A stretch of 64,000 nt of DNA from Acinetobacter qingfengensis (GTDB taxonomy: Bacteria; Pseudomonadota; Gammaproteobacteria; Pseudomonadales; Moraxellaceae): positions 1-64,000 of the forward strand of contig NZ_VXKN01000011.1 of NCBI RefSeq assembly GCF_008693185.1. The letters run 5' to 3'. The notes under the pieces are model-generated. The model saw only the letters and a program-made list of their open reading frames with translations. It was not told where the DNA came from and did not search any database. Positions within the stretch are counted from its first letter, which is position 1, and each line of letters opens with the position of its first letter. Positions 50,526 to 58,321 of this stretch are shown here, piece after piece. A program made the translations under genes and the position numbers.

Positions 50526-51389
50526 ATGTATTATCATGTGATTTTAGAATTAGGCGAAAAACATCATAAGAATGAATGGGATAAAGTCGAAATTAAATCA
50601 GATTTAACAAATTTAGAAGACGTAATTAATAAATACGCTGAGCCCTATCAGATTGGACAACCTATTTTAATTAATGGACGCACTATTTCTATTGAGCATA
50701 TTGAACGTTTACGTATTTTTTCTAGTGGAATATCTGGTGAAGTTCTAAAAGAACAACAGGCTAATACACGCAGGGCAGAAGATCGAGCATCTGGTGTTGT
50801 TATGATTGGTTTTTATTCTAATGACTTAGAGTCAGCAATTCTAAAGCAAAAAGAAATAACAGAAGAATTAATAATATATGCGAAAGGAACAAAAAAAGAA
50901 GTTTCTAATTTAGTGGAAAAAAATAAGAAGATTACTCCATCTAAAGTATTCATTGTTCATGGTCATGATGATGCATTGATAAATGAGGTAAAAGCTTTTT
51001 TATCTGCTCAAACAATTGAACCAATAGTTCTTAGAGAACAACATGATGCTAGTCTTACAATCATAGAGAAATTAGAACGTTATACAAAAGACCCTTCTAT
51101 TGGATTTGGGATTGTTTTATATACACCTGATGATGAAGGTAAAGCTATTGGCGAAAATGAATATAAATTAAGAGCTAGGCAAAATGTTGTTTTTGAACAT
51201 GGTTTATTAATAGGTTTATATACTCGTGAAAAAGTTATTTGCTTAGTAAAAAAGGAAGGTCATATTGAAATGCCAGGGGATGTGAATGGTGTTGTATATA
51301 CAGATCATAGTTATAAAGATTGGCGAATGTCTGTGGCTCACATGCTAAGTGATGCCGGATATGAAATCAACTATAGAAAAATTAGTTAA
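50526..51389 (+). CDS. CAP12/TIR-like nucleotide-binding domain protein
   Basis: The C-terminal half (about residues 139-285) is the TIR-like domain found in Pycsar and CBASS effectors: SKVFIVHGHDDALINEVKAF, VLREQHDASLTIIEKLERY, GIVLYTPDDEGKA and RARQNVVFEHGLLIGL, with the likely catalytic Glu224 in VVFEHG, and PGDVNGVVYTD. Such domains cut NAD+ when activated. The N-terminal 130 residues (HVILELGEKHHKNEWDKVE, ending in a coiled coil) are unknown and may be the sensor. No cyclase gene is adjacent, so activation by a cyclic nucleotide is not supported. ATG follows AAAGATATGG weakly. Confidence 0.85.
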   Translation: MYYHVILELGEKHHKNEWDKVEIKSDLTNLEDVINKYAEPYQIGQPILINGRTISIEHIERLRIFSSGISGEVLKEQQANTRRAEDRASGVVMIGFYSNDLESAILKQKEITEELIIYAKGTKKEVSNLVEKNKKITPSKVFIVHGHDDALINEVKAFLSAQTIEPIVLREQHDASLTIIEKLERYTKDPSIGFGIVLYTPDDEGKAIGENEYKLRARQNVVFEHGLLIGLYTREKVICLVKKEGHIEMPGDVNGVVYTDHSYKDWRMSVAHMLSDAGYEINYRKIS

Positions 51390-51407
51390 TGGCTATTTTA
51401 AAATCTA

Positions 51408-51436
51408 AAAACCTAGATCTTGATCTAGGTTTTTTC
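51408..51436. terminator. Bidirectional terminator inside the dif module
   Basis: AAACCTAGATC pairs with GATCTAGGTTT around TT; A run on the left and TTTT on the right serve both converging transcripts. Confidence 0.88.
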
Positions 51437-51490
51437 GCAGTTGAGATTTTATATTAAATAAAAAATTTTTATAGAAAAGATCTATACTTA

Positions 51491-52561
51491 TTATTTAACC
51501 TGTAAATCTATTTCCTTGATGGGAATTTCAATTCTGGCTTCAGCTAAGATTACTCTAGGCACAAAGTTTGCTAATTCTATTATTAAAAAATCTTCTGTAA
51601 TGGAAAAAATAATATTTTCCTCATTTATATACTGAAAATATTCTGTCAAACCTTCAAAAGTAGTATATTTTTTTAATAAAATTAACGTTTCGTCCCAACT
51701 TCGATAATCTTTAAATAGATTATTAAATTTTAATGTTCTTAAGGGGGGAATTTGGAAATTAATGGATTTTATATAAGTATTAGGGTGCACTCCACCAAAA
51801 TAAGAATTTATTGAAATACATATACTTATGATGTTATTTGATATGAAAACTATATTTCCAATAATTTGCAAATCAAAACTTGAACTTCTCATCACATCTG
51901 ATTCAAAGTATTCAGGATCTTCTAAAACGAAATTTCTATACTCAAATATTTCTTCTATAATTTTTCCTTGAATTACGTTATTTATTTCATTCGCATCAAA
52001 AAAATGATTATCAATAAATTCAGGAAATTCACAGAGGAAATCAATTTTGAAATCGTTTATGTTAAATTTATATCTATTTTCTTGATTAATATAAGTATCA
52101 TTTATTGAATTAATTTTATGGTTTTCTTGAAAATATTTTCTACGTTGTAAATTTAGGCTATCAAGAATTTTTTTCTCAAAGTACACATCATCAATAAAAA
52201 TATGTTGTATATGCTTGAAATTTATATCTGTAAGGTTATCTTCTAAAGTAATGGGAACAATATAAATATCATTATTTAACTTATATTCCATTAAGCTTCT
52301 TGCAAGTTTATATTCTTTTTGAATATATCCTCTTTTTCTTAATGAAGTAGTCGAAACTAAAATAATAATAAAGTCAGCGGCCGAAAGATTTTCCTTTATT
52401 TCTAAATCCCAATTCTGTCCTGGTAATAACTTTTCTTTATCTAGCCATGGTTCATAGTTTGTACAATTCAGGAAGTCGTAAATTTTTTTTGCACTGTTGT
52501 AATCTTCACTAGCATAGCTAATAAAAACCTTATTTAAGTTTTGATCTGTTGGGATGGACAT
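51491..52561 (-). CDS. TIR - DUF3298 (RsiV/PdaC-like) fusion protein
   Basis: Residues 10-135 are a TIR domain: NKVFISYASEDYNSAKKIYD, EPWLDKEKLLPGQNWDLEI, IIILVSTTSLRKRGYIQKEY, with the putative NADase Glu83. Residues about 165-350 resemble DUF4163/DUF3298: SINSYFGGVHPNTYIKSINF (GGVHPN, residues 256-261) followed by LRTLKFNNLFKD. DUF3298 is normally exported; in RsiV it is the lysozyme-binding domain. Here there is no signal peptide or membrane segment, so the whole protein should be cytosolic. It is the last gene of the operon, one base after the SLATT gene. I do not know this fusion as a described defence protein. Confidence 0.8.
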   Translation of the reverse strand: MSIPTDQNLNKVFISYASEDYNSAKKIYDFLNCTNYEPWLDKEKLLPGQNWDLEIKENLSAADFIIILVSTTSLRKRGYIQKEYKLARSLMEYKLNNDIYIVPITLEDNLTDINFKHIQHIFIDDVYFEKKILDSLNLQRRKYFQENHKINSINDTYINQENRYKFNINDFKIDFLCEFPEFIDNHFFDANEINNVIQGKIIEEIFEYRNFVLEDPEYFESDVMRSSSFDLQIIGNIVFISNNIISICISINSYFGGVHPNTYIKSINFQIPPLRTLKFNNLFKDYRSWDETLILLKKYTTFEGLTEYFQYINEENIIFSITEDFLIIELANFVPRVILAEARIEIPIKEIDLQVK

Positions 52562-52562
52562 A

Positions 52563-53444
52563 TTATAGACTATCCTGTCTAGCTAACCATTGCGTATGCT
52601 CTCGAGAAAATGCATTTTCACTATCTGCTACAAATATCTCAAATTCTTTATCATCTGAAATATTTAAAAATTTCTCCTTAATTTTAGAAATCTCAAATGC
52701 AGTAAGTCTATAGCTAGCGGATAACTCTCTATGTTTTTTAGTAACCAACCAAGTAAATACAAATGAACTAGCTAATAAAAATACATCTGCAGGCCAAATA
52801 TTTATTTCTGGATATTTAGCTCTTAGGATTGCAAATAACATTGCTAAAATTTGAAATATAATCATTACAGAAAACCAGATTTTTGATTTTTTTCGATTCT
52901 TTTCTGCATTTACATTATAAAAATCTAGTTGATCTTGAATCCTATGTTTAAGATAAAAATCTTTTCTTTCCTCAAAATTTTGATTTCGAATAGTTTTCAT
53001 TTCACTAGTTATATAATTTATATTTGATCCAATATGACAAAAATCTTCAGATAATTGTTGGTGTTCTTTTAATAAAGCATTTAATTTATCTATAATATTG
53101 TCATCCACAACTTTAGCTTCTAGTTGTAAAGAAAATGGTTCAGCACCAGTAGCATATTTAAAAGATATAGATTTCACTGACTCTGCGAGTGCTCTAGATC
53201 TATACCAAGTTTGGTCTTTTTTAGATAGTACTAAGTAAATTGTAGCAAGTATTGAAAAAAATATTAAAGCTGCACTAGTAAAGGCAAAATTAGAGCTCGT
53301 TAATCCAAAAAATCCTAATACAGCACTTACTAAGCTCAAAATAAAAGTTAATTTAATATTTAATAGATAATTTTTCTGAGAAGAGTCTGATAAATTATCA
53401 GCCTGATAAAACAATGTGGGAAATTTAAGAACTTTATTCATCAT
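52563..53444 (-). CDS. SLATT-type membrane protein (DUF4231-like)
   Basis: Four hydrophobic segments occur in two pairs: about residues 28-48 (NIKLTFILSLVSAVLGFFGL) and 52-72, then 186-206 (IWFSVMIIFQILAMLFAIL) and 218-238. Between them lies a helical cytosolic region (LLKEHQQLSEDFCHIGSNIN, FYLKHRIQDQLDFYNVNAEK). The C-terminus ENAFSREHTQWLARQD is the typical SLATT/DUF4231 ending. SLATT proteins are 2TM effectors thought to form membrane pores next to nucleotide-signalling genes. The start overlaps the ThsB-like stop (ATGA), so translation is coupled. Confidence 0.85.
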   Translation of the reverse strand: MMNKVLKFPTLFYQADNLSDSSQKNYLLNIKLTFILSLVSAVLGFFGLTSSNFAFTSAALIFFSILATIYLVLSKKDQTWYRSRALAESVKSISFKYATGAEPFSLQLEAKVVDDNIIDKLNALLKEHQQLSEDFCHIGSNINYITSEMKTIRNQNFEERKDFYLKHRIQDQLDFYNVNAEKNRKKSKIWFSVMIIFQILAMLFAILRAKYPEINIWPADVFLLASSFVFTWLVTKKHRELSASYRLTAFEISKIKEKFLNISDDKEFEIFVADSENAFSREHTQWLARQDSL

Positions 53445-53944
53445 TCAAGACCTAAAATTTTTTTATAACCTAATCGTTCATAGACATGAGATAAATAGTG
53501 ATAATTATCATTAGGTTTTTTCGTATGATCTTCTAAGGCGAAAGCAAGGATATCTGGCGAGAATGGAATAAAGACAGCACCTACATTTTTTAAAGGCTCG
53601 GGAGTCAAAAAATTATTAATACGTCTTCCATCATGATGATTTCGATCAAGATTGACAGCAATAATTCTACAATTTTTTTCTAGAGCTACTTCAATCTCCC
53701 ACTCTACAAATGTTTTCTTAAATCTAGTATCTTGTCCAATCAAAGATATAAAAGTTCCTGCCATATTTATTCTTTCTCGGCATAATCTTTTTATATAAGC
53801 TTCATTAGTGGAATTAATTGCAGTATGTAACTGGCAATCTGAGAAGTTGAAATCGAATCGAGTATTAGCTTTCCATGCTTTCATTAAATGATAAGAACGA
53901 ATATCACTACTACTAAAACCTACAAATGCTCTTGGTAAGCCCAT
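53441..53944 (-). CDS. ThsB-like TIR protein (DUF1863/MTH538 type)
   Basis: The 167-residue protein starts MGLPRAFVGFSSSDIRSYHL and has FDFNFSDCQLHTAI, ERINMAGTFISLIGQDTRF and VEWEIEVALEKNCRIIAVNL, with Glu83 and Glu85 near the putative active site. This pattern is that of Thoeris ThsB, which senses phage and makes a cyclic-ADP-ribose-type or related messenger from NAD+. No ThsA is present; the SLATT gene takes its place. GAGG lies 8 bases before the start. It is the first gene of the three-gene operon, and its promoter lies within 53,945-54,077. Confidence 0.85.
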   Translation of the reverse strand: MGLPRAFVGFSSSDIRSYHLMKAWKANTRFDFNFSDCQLHTAINSTNEAYIKRLCRERINMAGTFISLIGQDTRFKKTFVEWEIEVALEKNCRIIAVNLDRNHHDGRRINNFLTPEPLKNVGAVFIPFSPDILAFALEDHTKKPNDNYHYLSHVYERLGYKKILGLE

Positions 53945-54077
53945 TTAAAAGACCTCATATTTTACAATCTTATTTATATCAGATGGATTACAAATCTTCA
54001 ATTTAATGTATCTTATAGAAAATCTAAATAAATTTACTCAAGGTGATAAGTCTCTTTCATAAATTAATATTTGCTAA

Positions 54078-54105
54078 ACTTAACATAATACGCCTTATTC
54101 GAAAC
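54078..54105 (-). repeat. pdif-like XerC/XerD site, D|C orientation
   Basis: On the minus strand the XerC-type half is GTTTCGAATAA (54105-54095), the spacer GGCGTA, and the XerD-type half TTATGTTAAGT (54088-54078). The layout is exactly 28 bases and opposite in direction to 50,432-50,459. It forms the right border of the TIR cassette. Confidence 0.8.
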
Positions 54106-54381
54106 ACAACCCAAATTGGTTTAAATATTTCAATAAGTTGTATTAGATATTGCTTCACATCAATGTAGATTGAAATATATCAGCTAATTTATTCTCAATC
54201 TTGATAATTTCTACCAATATTTTTAGCATATGCTTTGCCCATCAGATCAAACATTTTTAATGTAACTAAAGTTTGCTCAATTTAGAAAGCTTACATGCAT
54301 GGCTGAGTTGTTTAAGTGTAGTGTTAAAGATCTATCTTGAAAAAAGCATAGGAAGTTTACTCCCTATGCTTTGAATATTTA
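54106..54381. other. Spacer right of the dif module
   Basis: About 275 bases with no gene. Nothing else was recognised. The leftward small-protein operon ends here. Confidence 0.4.
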
Positions 54382-54738
54382 CTACCAAGCACAAATTTTA
54401 AAATCACTACCGGCCCAGCAGGCTTTTTGTTTTTGTGAACGTACAGCTTCGCCCCACATAGAACCACCACCACCGATTTTAGTTGCCTGTACTACAGCTT
54501 GGTCTTTACCTTCCACAATAACCATTAAACCTTCAACCTGAACCTTTTTCACAAAGCTGGGATGACTAATATAGAAGCTACCGCCACCTTGTGGTTCAAA
54601 ATTGCATTTACCCTTGTAACGGGTTTGACCACCTTCATCAATCTGGCAAGTAGCTTCCTTGGCTTTGGCTTGTACCAGTGTTGGATACGTTGCAACCAAT
54701 CCAGCAGAAAGCATTAAACCCAGTGTAAATTTTTTCAT
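54382..54738 (-). CDS. Exported hypothetical protein (118 aa)
   Basis: ATG 54738 follows AGGAAAAATGTT and gives MKKFTLGLMLSAGLVATYPT with a signal peptide ending near VQAKA. The mature part has four Cys, Gly-rich loops (FEPQGGGSFYISHPSF, TKIGGGGSMWGEA) and ends in CWAGSDFKICAW. No family is recognised. It looks like a small secreted or periplasmic beta-rich protein. It is the last gene of the small envelope-protein operon. Confidence 0.65.
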   Translation of the reverse strand: MKKFTLGLMLSAGLVATYPTLVQAKAKEATCQIDEGGQTRYKGKCNFEPQGGGSFYISHPSFVKKVQVEGLMVIVEGKDQAVVQATKIGGGGSMWGEAVRSQKQKACWAGSDFKICAW

Positions 54739-54767
54739 AACATTTTTCCTATAAATAGACATTAAAA

Positions 54768-54992
54768 TTATTTAGAACGTAAAACTAGTGCACCGATAAT
54801 GAGTAAAATCAATACCCCACCAATAAACTTACCGACAGAGGGAAACATTACCGCAGGCCATACAATGCCTTGGCCAATGTTGTAGGCAAAGGATTTATAG
54901 TTATACTGTCCCCAAAAATGCTGATACACCGCAAAGAAGAACCCGATAATAAAATATCCACCAATCACCCATGTTTTAATGCTATCTTTCAT
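54768..54992 (-). CDS. Small membrane protein with two transmembrane segments (74 aa)
   Basis: Segments at about residues 7-24 (TWVIGGYFIIGFFFAVYQ) and 50-70 (VGKFIGGVLILLIIGALVL) with a basic end. The start overlaps the stop of the 44-aa gene by four bases (ATGA). No family is recognised; it resembles accessory genes of mobile elements only in its context. Confidence 0.6.
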   Translation of the reverse strand: MKDSIKTWVIGGYFIIGFFFAVYQHFWGQYNYKSFAYNIGQGIVWPAVMFPSVGKFIGGVLILLIIGALVLRSK

Positions 54993-55123
54993 TTTTTATC
55001 CCCACCTACAGCAAAATTAACCAACAACATAAACAGACCCACCAGAATCATAAAACCAATAAACGGTAGACCCAGAAATGCCACAATAATGATGACAACG
55101 ATCACACCTGCAAGAAAACGCAT
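54989..55123 (-). CDS. Very small membrane protein (44 aa)
   Basis: The frame starts with ATG at 55123 (MRFLAGVIVVIIIVAFLGLP) and ends with GGDKK. It is one long hydrophobic hairpin or two short helices. It overlaps the next gene by four bases and begins 4 bases after the previous stop, which is strong evidence that it is translated as part of the operon. The function is unknown. Confidence 0.55.
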   Translation of the reverse strand: MRFLAGVIVVIIIVAFLGLPFIGFMILVGLFMLLVNFAVGGDKK

Positions 55124-55127
55124 CGGC

Positions 55128-55400
55128 TTACTCCCGCATACATTGCATTGTGCTTTGCACCATATCGTTCTGGAATTGTTCGGTTTGGCTCATGGTGTAA
55201 AGTTGATTTTTAAACCCATCTTCTCCATATTTATCTTCAAGCTTTTTATAAATGCATTTACAGGTTGAACCTTCAATGCCACCTGTTTTACAACCACTGA
55301 TAAATTGACGTTCTTCCTTACTAGCACAACCAACAGCAGACACCCCGATCAATACTAATGACAGGGCAGATAAATACATTCTCATTGTTACTCCGTTCAT
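55128..55400 (-). CDS. Small predicted lipoprotein (90 aa)
   Basis: The signal LSALSLVLIGVSAVGC ends in a lipobox, with Cys near residue 25. The mature part has a further Cys pattern (GCKTGGIEGSTCKCIYKKLE, STMQCMRE), consistent with a disulfide-bonded helical domain. GGAGTAAC lies before the ATG. It is the first of the four tightly packed leftward genes. Confidence 0.65.
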   Translation of the reverse strand: MNGVTMRMYLSALSLVLIGVSAVGCASKEERQFISGCKTGGIEGSTCKCIYKKLEDKYGEDGFKNQLYTMSQTEQFQNDMVQSTMQCMRE

Positions 55401-55547
55401 TATTCTTTTTTTAGATATGATTAAACGCAGTCAGCGTATGATGAAATACAGCCTGAGACAGCAACAGAAAAATTCAGGTCAACATAATCAGAAAGCCGAC
55501 ACCACCATAACTAAAACAGCCAAAGTACACATACAAAAAATGAACTG

Positions 55548-55880
55548 TTATTTACAGCTCACTTTCTTGGCATTCTGAAATTCCATGATGGTGGTAATGT
55601 CTTCATAGTTTTCGAACTTTTGGTCTTTGGCGGTAATTTGGATGCAATCACCTTTTTTAACGGATTTTAGGTTCTGATATTGCTTAGGAGTAAGGTCAAC
55701 AGCGTAAATAGAAATATTACCTTTATTAGTCGCAAAGAAAGCCGCTTCTTCACTCCATTGAATGTTATTTTTAACTTTTACGGTGATGCTTGCAGCATAC
55801 AGACTTGAGGTAGAAAATAGTGCTGTAACAGCCAATATCTGGACTGATTTTTTGATGAGGGATGGCGCTAACATTTTCAT
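55548..55880 (-). CDS. Exported hypothetical protein (110 aa)
   Basis: A signal peptide (VQILAVTALFSTSSLYAA) precedes a small beta-rich domain (ASITVKVKNNIQWSEEAAFF, IYAVDLTPKQYQNLKSVKKG), ending in a lone Cys pair (DCIQITAK, KKVSC). No family is recognised; the fold could be OB-like. AAGGATACTT upstream is a fair RBS. It may share a transcript with the 55,400-54,382 genes 148 bases downstream. Confidence 0.6.
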   Translation of the reverse strand: MKMLAPSLIKKSVQILAVTALFSTSSLYAASITVKVKNNIQWSEEAAFFATNKGNISIYAVDLTPKQYQNLKSVKKGDCIQITAKDQKFENYEDITTIMEFQNAKKVSCK

Positions 55881-55952
55881 GATAAGTATCCTTGTGTGTT
55901 AAACAAGTTCTACCAAATCACTGTCAAATTATGGTGGCAGAACGAAAGAGGG

Positions 55953-56086
55953 TTGACAGACTGGTCACACAAGTACCCAGCACGCACGAAGGCGTCCCCC
56001 TCCCGTTCCACCGCAGAGGGGTACGACAGGGTAAACAAAAAAAGGCTATAAGCCCTTTAATGCTCTCGTGTGGATCGGTCTGTCAA
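55953..56086. ncRNA. Candidate structured RNA or DNA element, strand unknown
   Basis: A GC-rich island in AT-rich DNA, closed by a long imperfect stem: TTGACAGACTGGTCACAC (55953-55970) against GTGTGGATCGGTCTGTCAA (56068-56086). Inside are GTACCC/GGGTAC (55973-55978 with 56019-56024) and the hairpin GGCT-ATA-AGCC (56044-56054). No protein frame fits. It might be an RNA, a replication origin or a recombination site. It matches no RNA family I know. Confidence 0.45.
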
Positions 56087-56238
56087 AACCGACTGGCAAT
56101 GTAGGCCAGCAAGGGAATGATAAATTTATGGGGGGAGTTAGTCAATTCTTATCAGAACGGTTTAATGATTATAAATGCTAGATTTTCACTGTAATTTTGG
56201 ATTTGCGATGAGTAAATGACATGTAATGAGCTTATCAT
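56087..56238. other. Spacer beside the structured element
   Basis: Contains a further small stem, CTGGC (56093-56097) with GGCCAG (56104-56109). No gene. Confidence 0.35.
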
Positions 56239-58062
56239 CTAACTTAGAAGACCATTTTCTATATGGTTGGTTGTTCTTAAAACAAGTGAAGAATAAGCAT
56301 CTGACTGAAATAGGTAATCCCATATATCTAAACAAATGTTAAGAGTATCACTATCTTCATCATCTGTTGCCTCATCATAAAGACGTTGTACAACTTTTAT
56401 AACTTCTGAGTCTTGGAACCTTTCATTTTTAAATTCACTGTTGATGGTTGAGTTAGTCGTTATATTAATAACTAATTTTAAAAGTGATGAGCTATATTGA
56501 TTATAACTGTCACCTTTGTTTTCAAAATAATGAAATAAACTATATAGGTTAAAATGAGCAGCTTTAGATTTGGCAAATATTTCAAATAGTTCTGCTGAAT
56601 TTGTTTTGTTCCAAAATTCATCATGTCCAACTGTACTACTAATTGAACGCAGTATGCCTTCATCGTTATCATTAACCAATATCTCAAAAGATGATTGCAA
56701 TTTTTCTAAATTTTCATCTCCATGGCCATCACATAGAAGCTGGTTAACTACAGACGTGCAACCTTCTTTTAGAATACCAGTGTCATTAAAAATGATTTTG
56801 AGTTCCTCCTGAAAAAGGTCATAAAAATACCAACGAGCATAAATTTGGCGTGCTGCCTCTTTACGAACGTCTTGATATTTTGAGCTTAACATTTTCAAAA
56901 TAAGTGAAATTAAATCTTCCTGATGCTTGCCTTTAAAACCATTATTGAAAAAATAATGTGACTCATAACCACAAACCATTCTTAGGTCTTTGTTGCATAA
57001 AGCAAGAAATTTGGTGAATGCAAAATCTTCATCATAGTTTAATAGAGGAGCTAAGAGTTCCAATGCCGCCATTTTTACTGCTGGATGAGGATCATTTATA
57101 GCTAAATCTACAAAATGCTTATGAGACAAAGCATATTCTTTATCATTCCAAAAGAGCTCGGCAATAGCCAAATAAGCTTTACCCATACCAGCTTCTGCTT
57201 TAATAAGAGTGACGGCTGTTTGATTTACTGATTGAACAATTTCATTAAGTTCAGGACGTGGGATAACATTTTGAGTAATAAGATGAGGTTCAATAGAATT
57301 AACGAATTCTTCTGATAGTTGTCTAATAACAGTTGTGATTCTTTCATCATTAGGTGTGATTTTTAGACTGAAACCGTGGGCCTCAAGATCGTTTAATAGT
57401 TGAGAAACTGTAATTTTTTGCCTAAGCCTATTAAAGCCAACAGGATAATTTTTTAGAAAATTAATCACATTAATCGGTTGGTCAAAAAATAGTATAGAAG
57501 CCTTATCTAGTAGTTCATTACGTTGATAGGCATCTTCAGCGTAACTGATCACTACAAATTTTTCTAGGAAATTAATTGCACGTTCCAAATGCATATCTTG
57601 TTGAATATCCAAACCAAGATATGTACATAGCTGTGAAAAATCCTTTTGTCTTTCTACGCTGGTGTTAATTTGGTGTGTTAAAAAATCTTGAGGTACTCCA
57701 TTGTAATTTAATGCACTTAAGCGTAAATCTGACATCAATTTACAAGTTAATGGTGAAACAAGATTAAACTCTTTAGTACCTTGCTCGATCTGAAACTTGG
57801 CATTTTTTAATATGCTTGTATTATTTAAGGCTGAAAGAGTCCAAAATTCATTGCTTCCATTTCCAGCTTTGCATTGATGATGTTCTGTTCTGCCATCTAG
57901 TCTTCCAATAATGACGTCTACACCTACTTCATCAGTACCTATGGGTTCTATAGTGACATAAGCAAGTTTTTCTTCAAGAAGTCTTATTAATTGATAGGCA
58001 ATCCAATTTGTCTCAAAATAGTTGCCCAATTTCTCAGCAAAACCACCTGCTTCTAGTGCCAC
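56239..58062 (-). pseudogene. STAND/Avs-like defence protein with PD-(D/E)xK nuclease end, NTPase core deleted
   Basis: Residues 1-100 look like a PD-(D/E)xK nuclease (GTDEVGVDVIIGRLDGRTE, then HHQCKAG with Asp49, Gln63 and Lys65). A helical region leads to the P-loop-like IPRPELNEIVQSVNQTAVTL, IKAEAGMGKA (residues 292-296). Directly after it, where several hundred residues of NTPase should follow, the sequence jumps to HEAT-like repeats (HKHFVDLAINDPHPAVKMAA, DVRKEAARQIYARWYFYDLF). The frame stays open, so an in-frame deletion at about 57,175 is likely. The product may be dead or a stand-alone nuclease/repeat fusion. The 607 residues compare with well over 1,000 expected. Confidence 0.6.
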
Positions 58063-58113
58063 GTATAAAACCTTATTTAACTCTAGTGTTCAGTAATATA
58101 TAACAATTCTTAG

Positions 58114-58193
58114 TTATGGCAATACTCTCCCCAATCTACTATTAATCCTTTTTGCTTTTCAAGATATGCTCCATTGAAGTAAGCAGCTCTATC
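58114..58193 (-). pseudogene. P4-type integrase C-terminal relic (older copy)
   Basis: Leftward, DRAAYFNGAYLEKQKGLIVD then WGEYCHN and a stop align with the intact integrase end (EAAYLRGAYLEKRKALMSD, WANFCTL). About 26 codons remain, more diverged than the 59,165 copy. It lies between the STAND-like gene and the Fic gene, as if marking the right end of an earlier insertion. Confidence 0.65.
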
Positions 58194-58321
58194 CATCTAG
58201 ATATCGTTTTTAATGAATTATAATATTTAACTAAGTTGCTTTTTTATAGAAATATTTTATCTAAAATGATGATGAGAATTCAGTCTATTTGTGGGAAGTA
58301 TAGCTCAAGATAAGAAAAAAA

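Larger units (their letters stand above)
50432..54105. mobile_element. dif module carrying TIR defence genes
   Basis: Two 28-base dif-like sites in opposite orientation (50,432-50,459 and 54,078-54,105) enclose four complete genes and a central bidirectional terminator, with nothing broken at either edge. Inversely oriented pdif sites are the known borders of dif modules in Acinetobacter plasmids, which carry resistance or toxin-antitoxin genes and are thought to move by XerCD recombination. Inside, both transcripts converge and each has its own start region, so the unit is self-contained. Confidence 0.75.

Noticed and set aside
50526..51389. CBASS or Pycsar operon
   Set aside because: The TIR-like domain fits, but no nucleotide cyclase is next to it.
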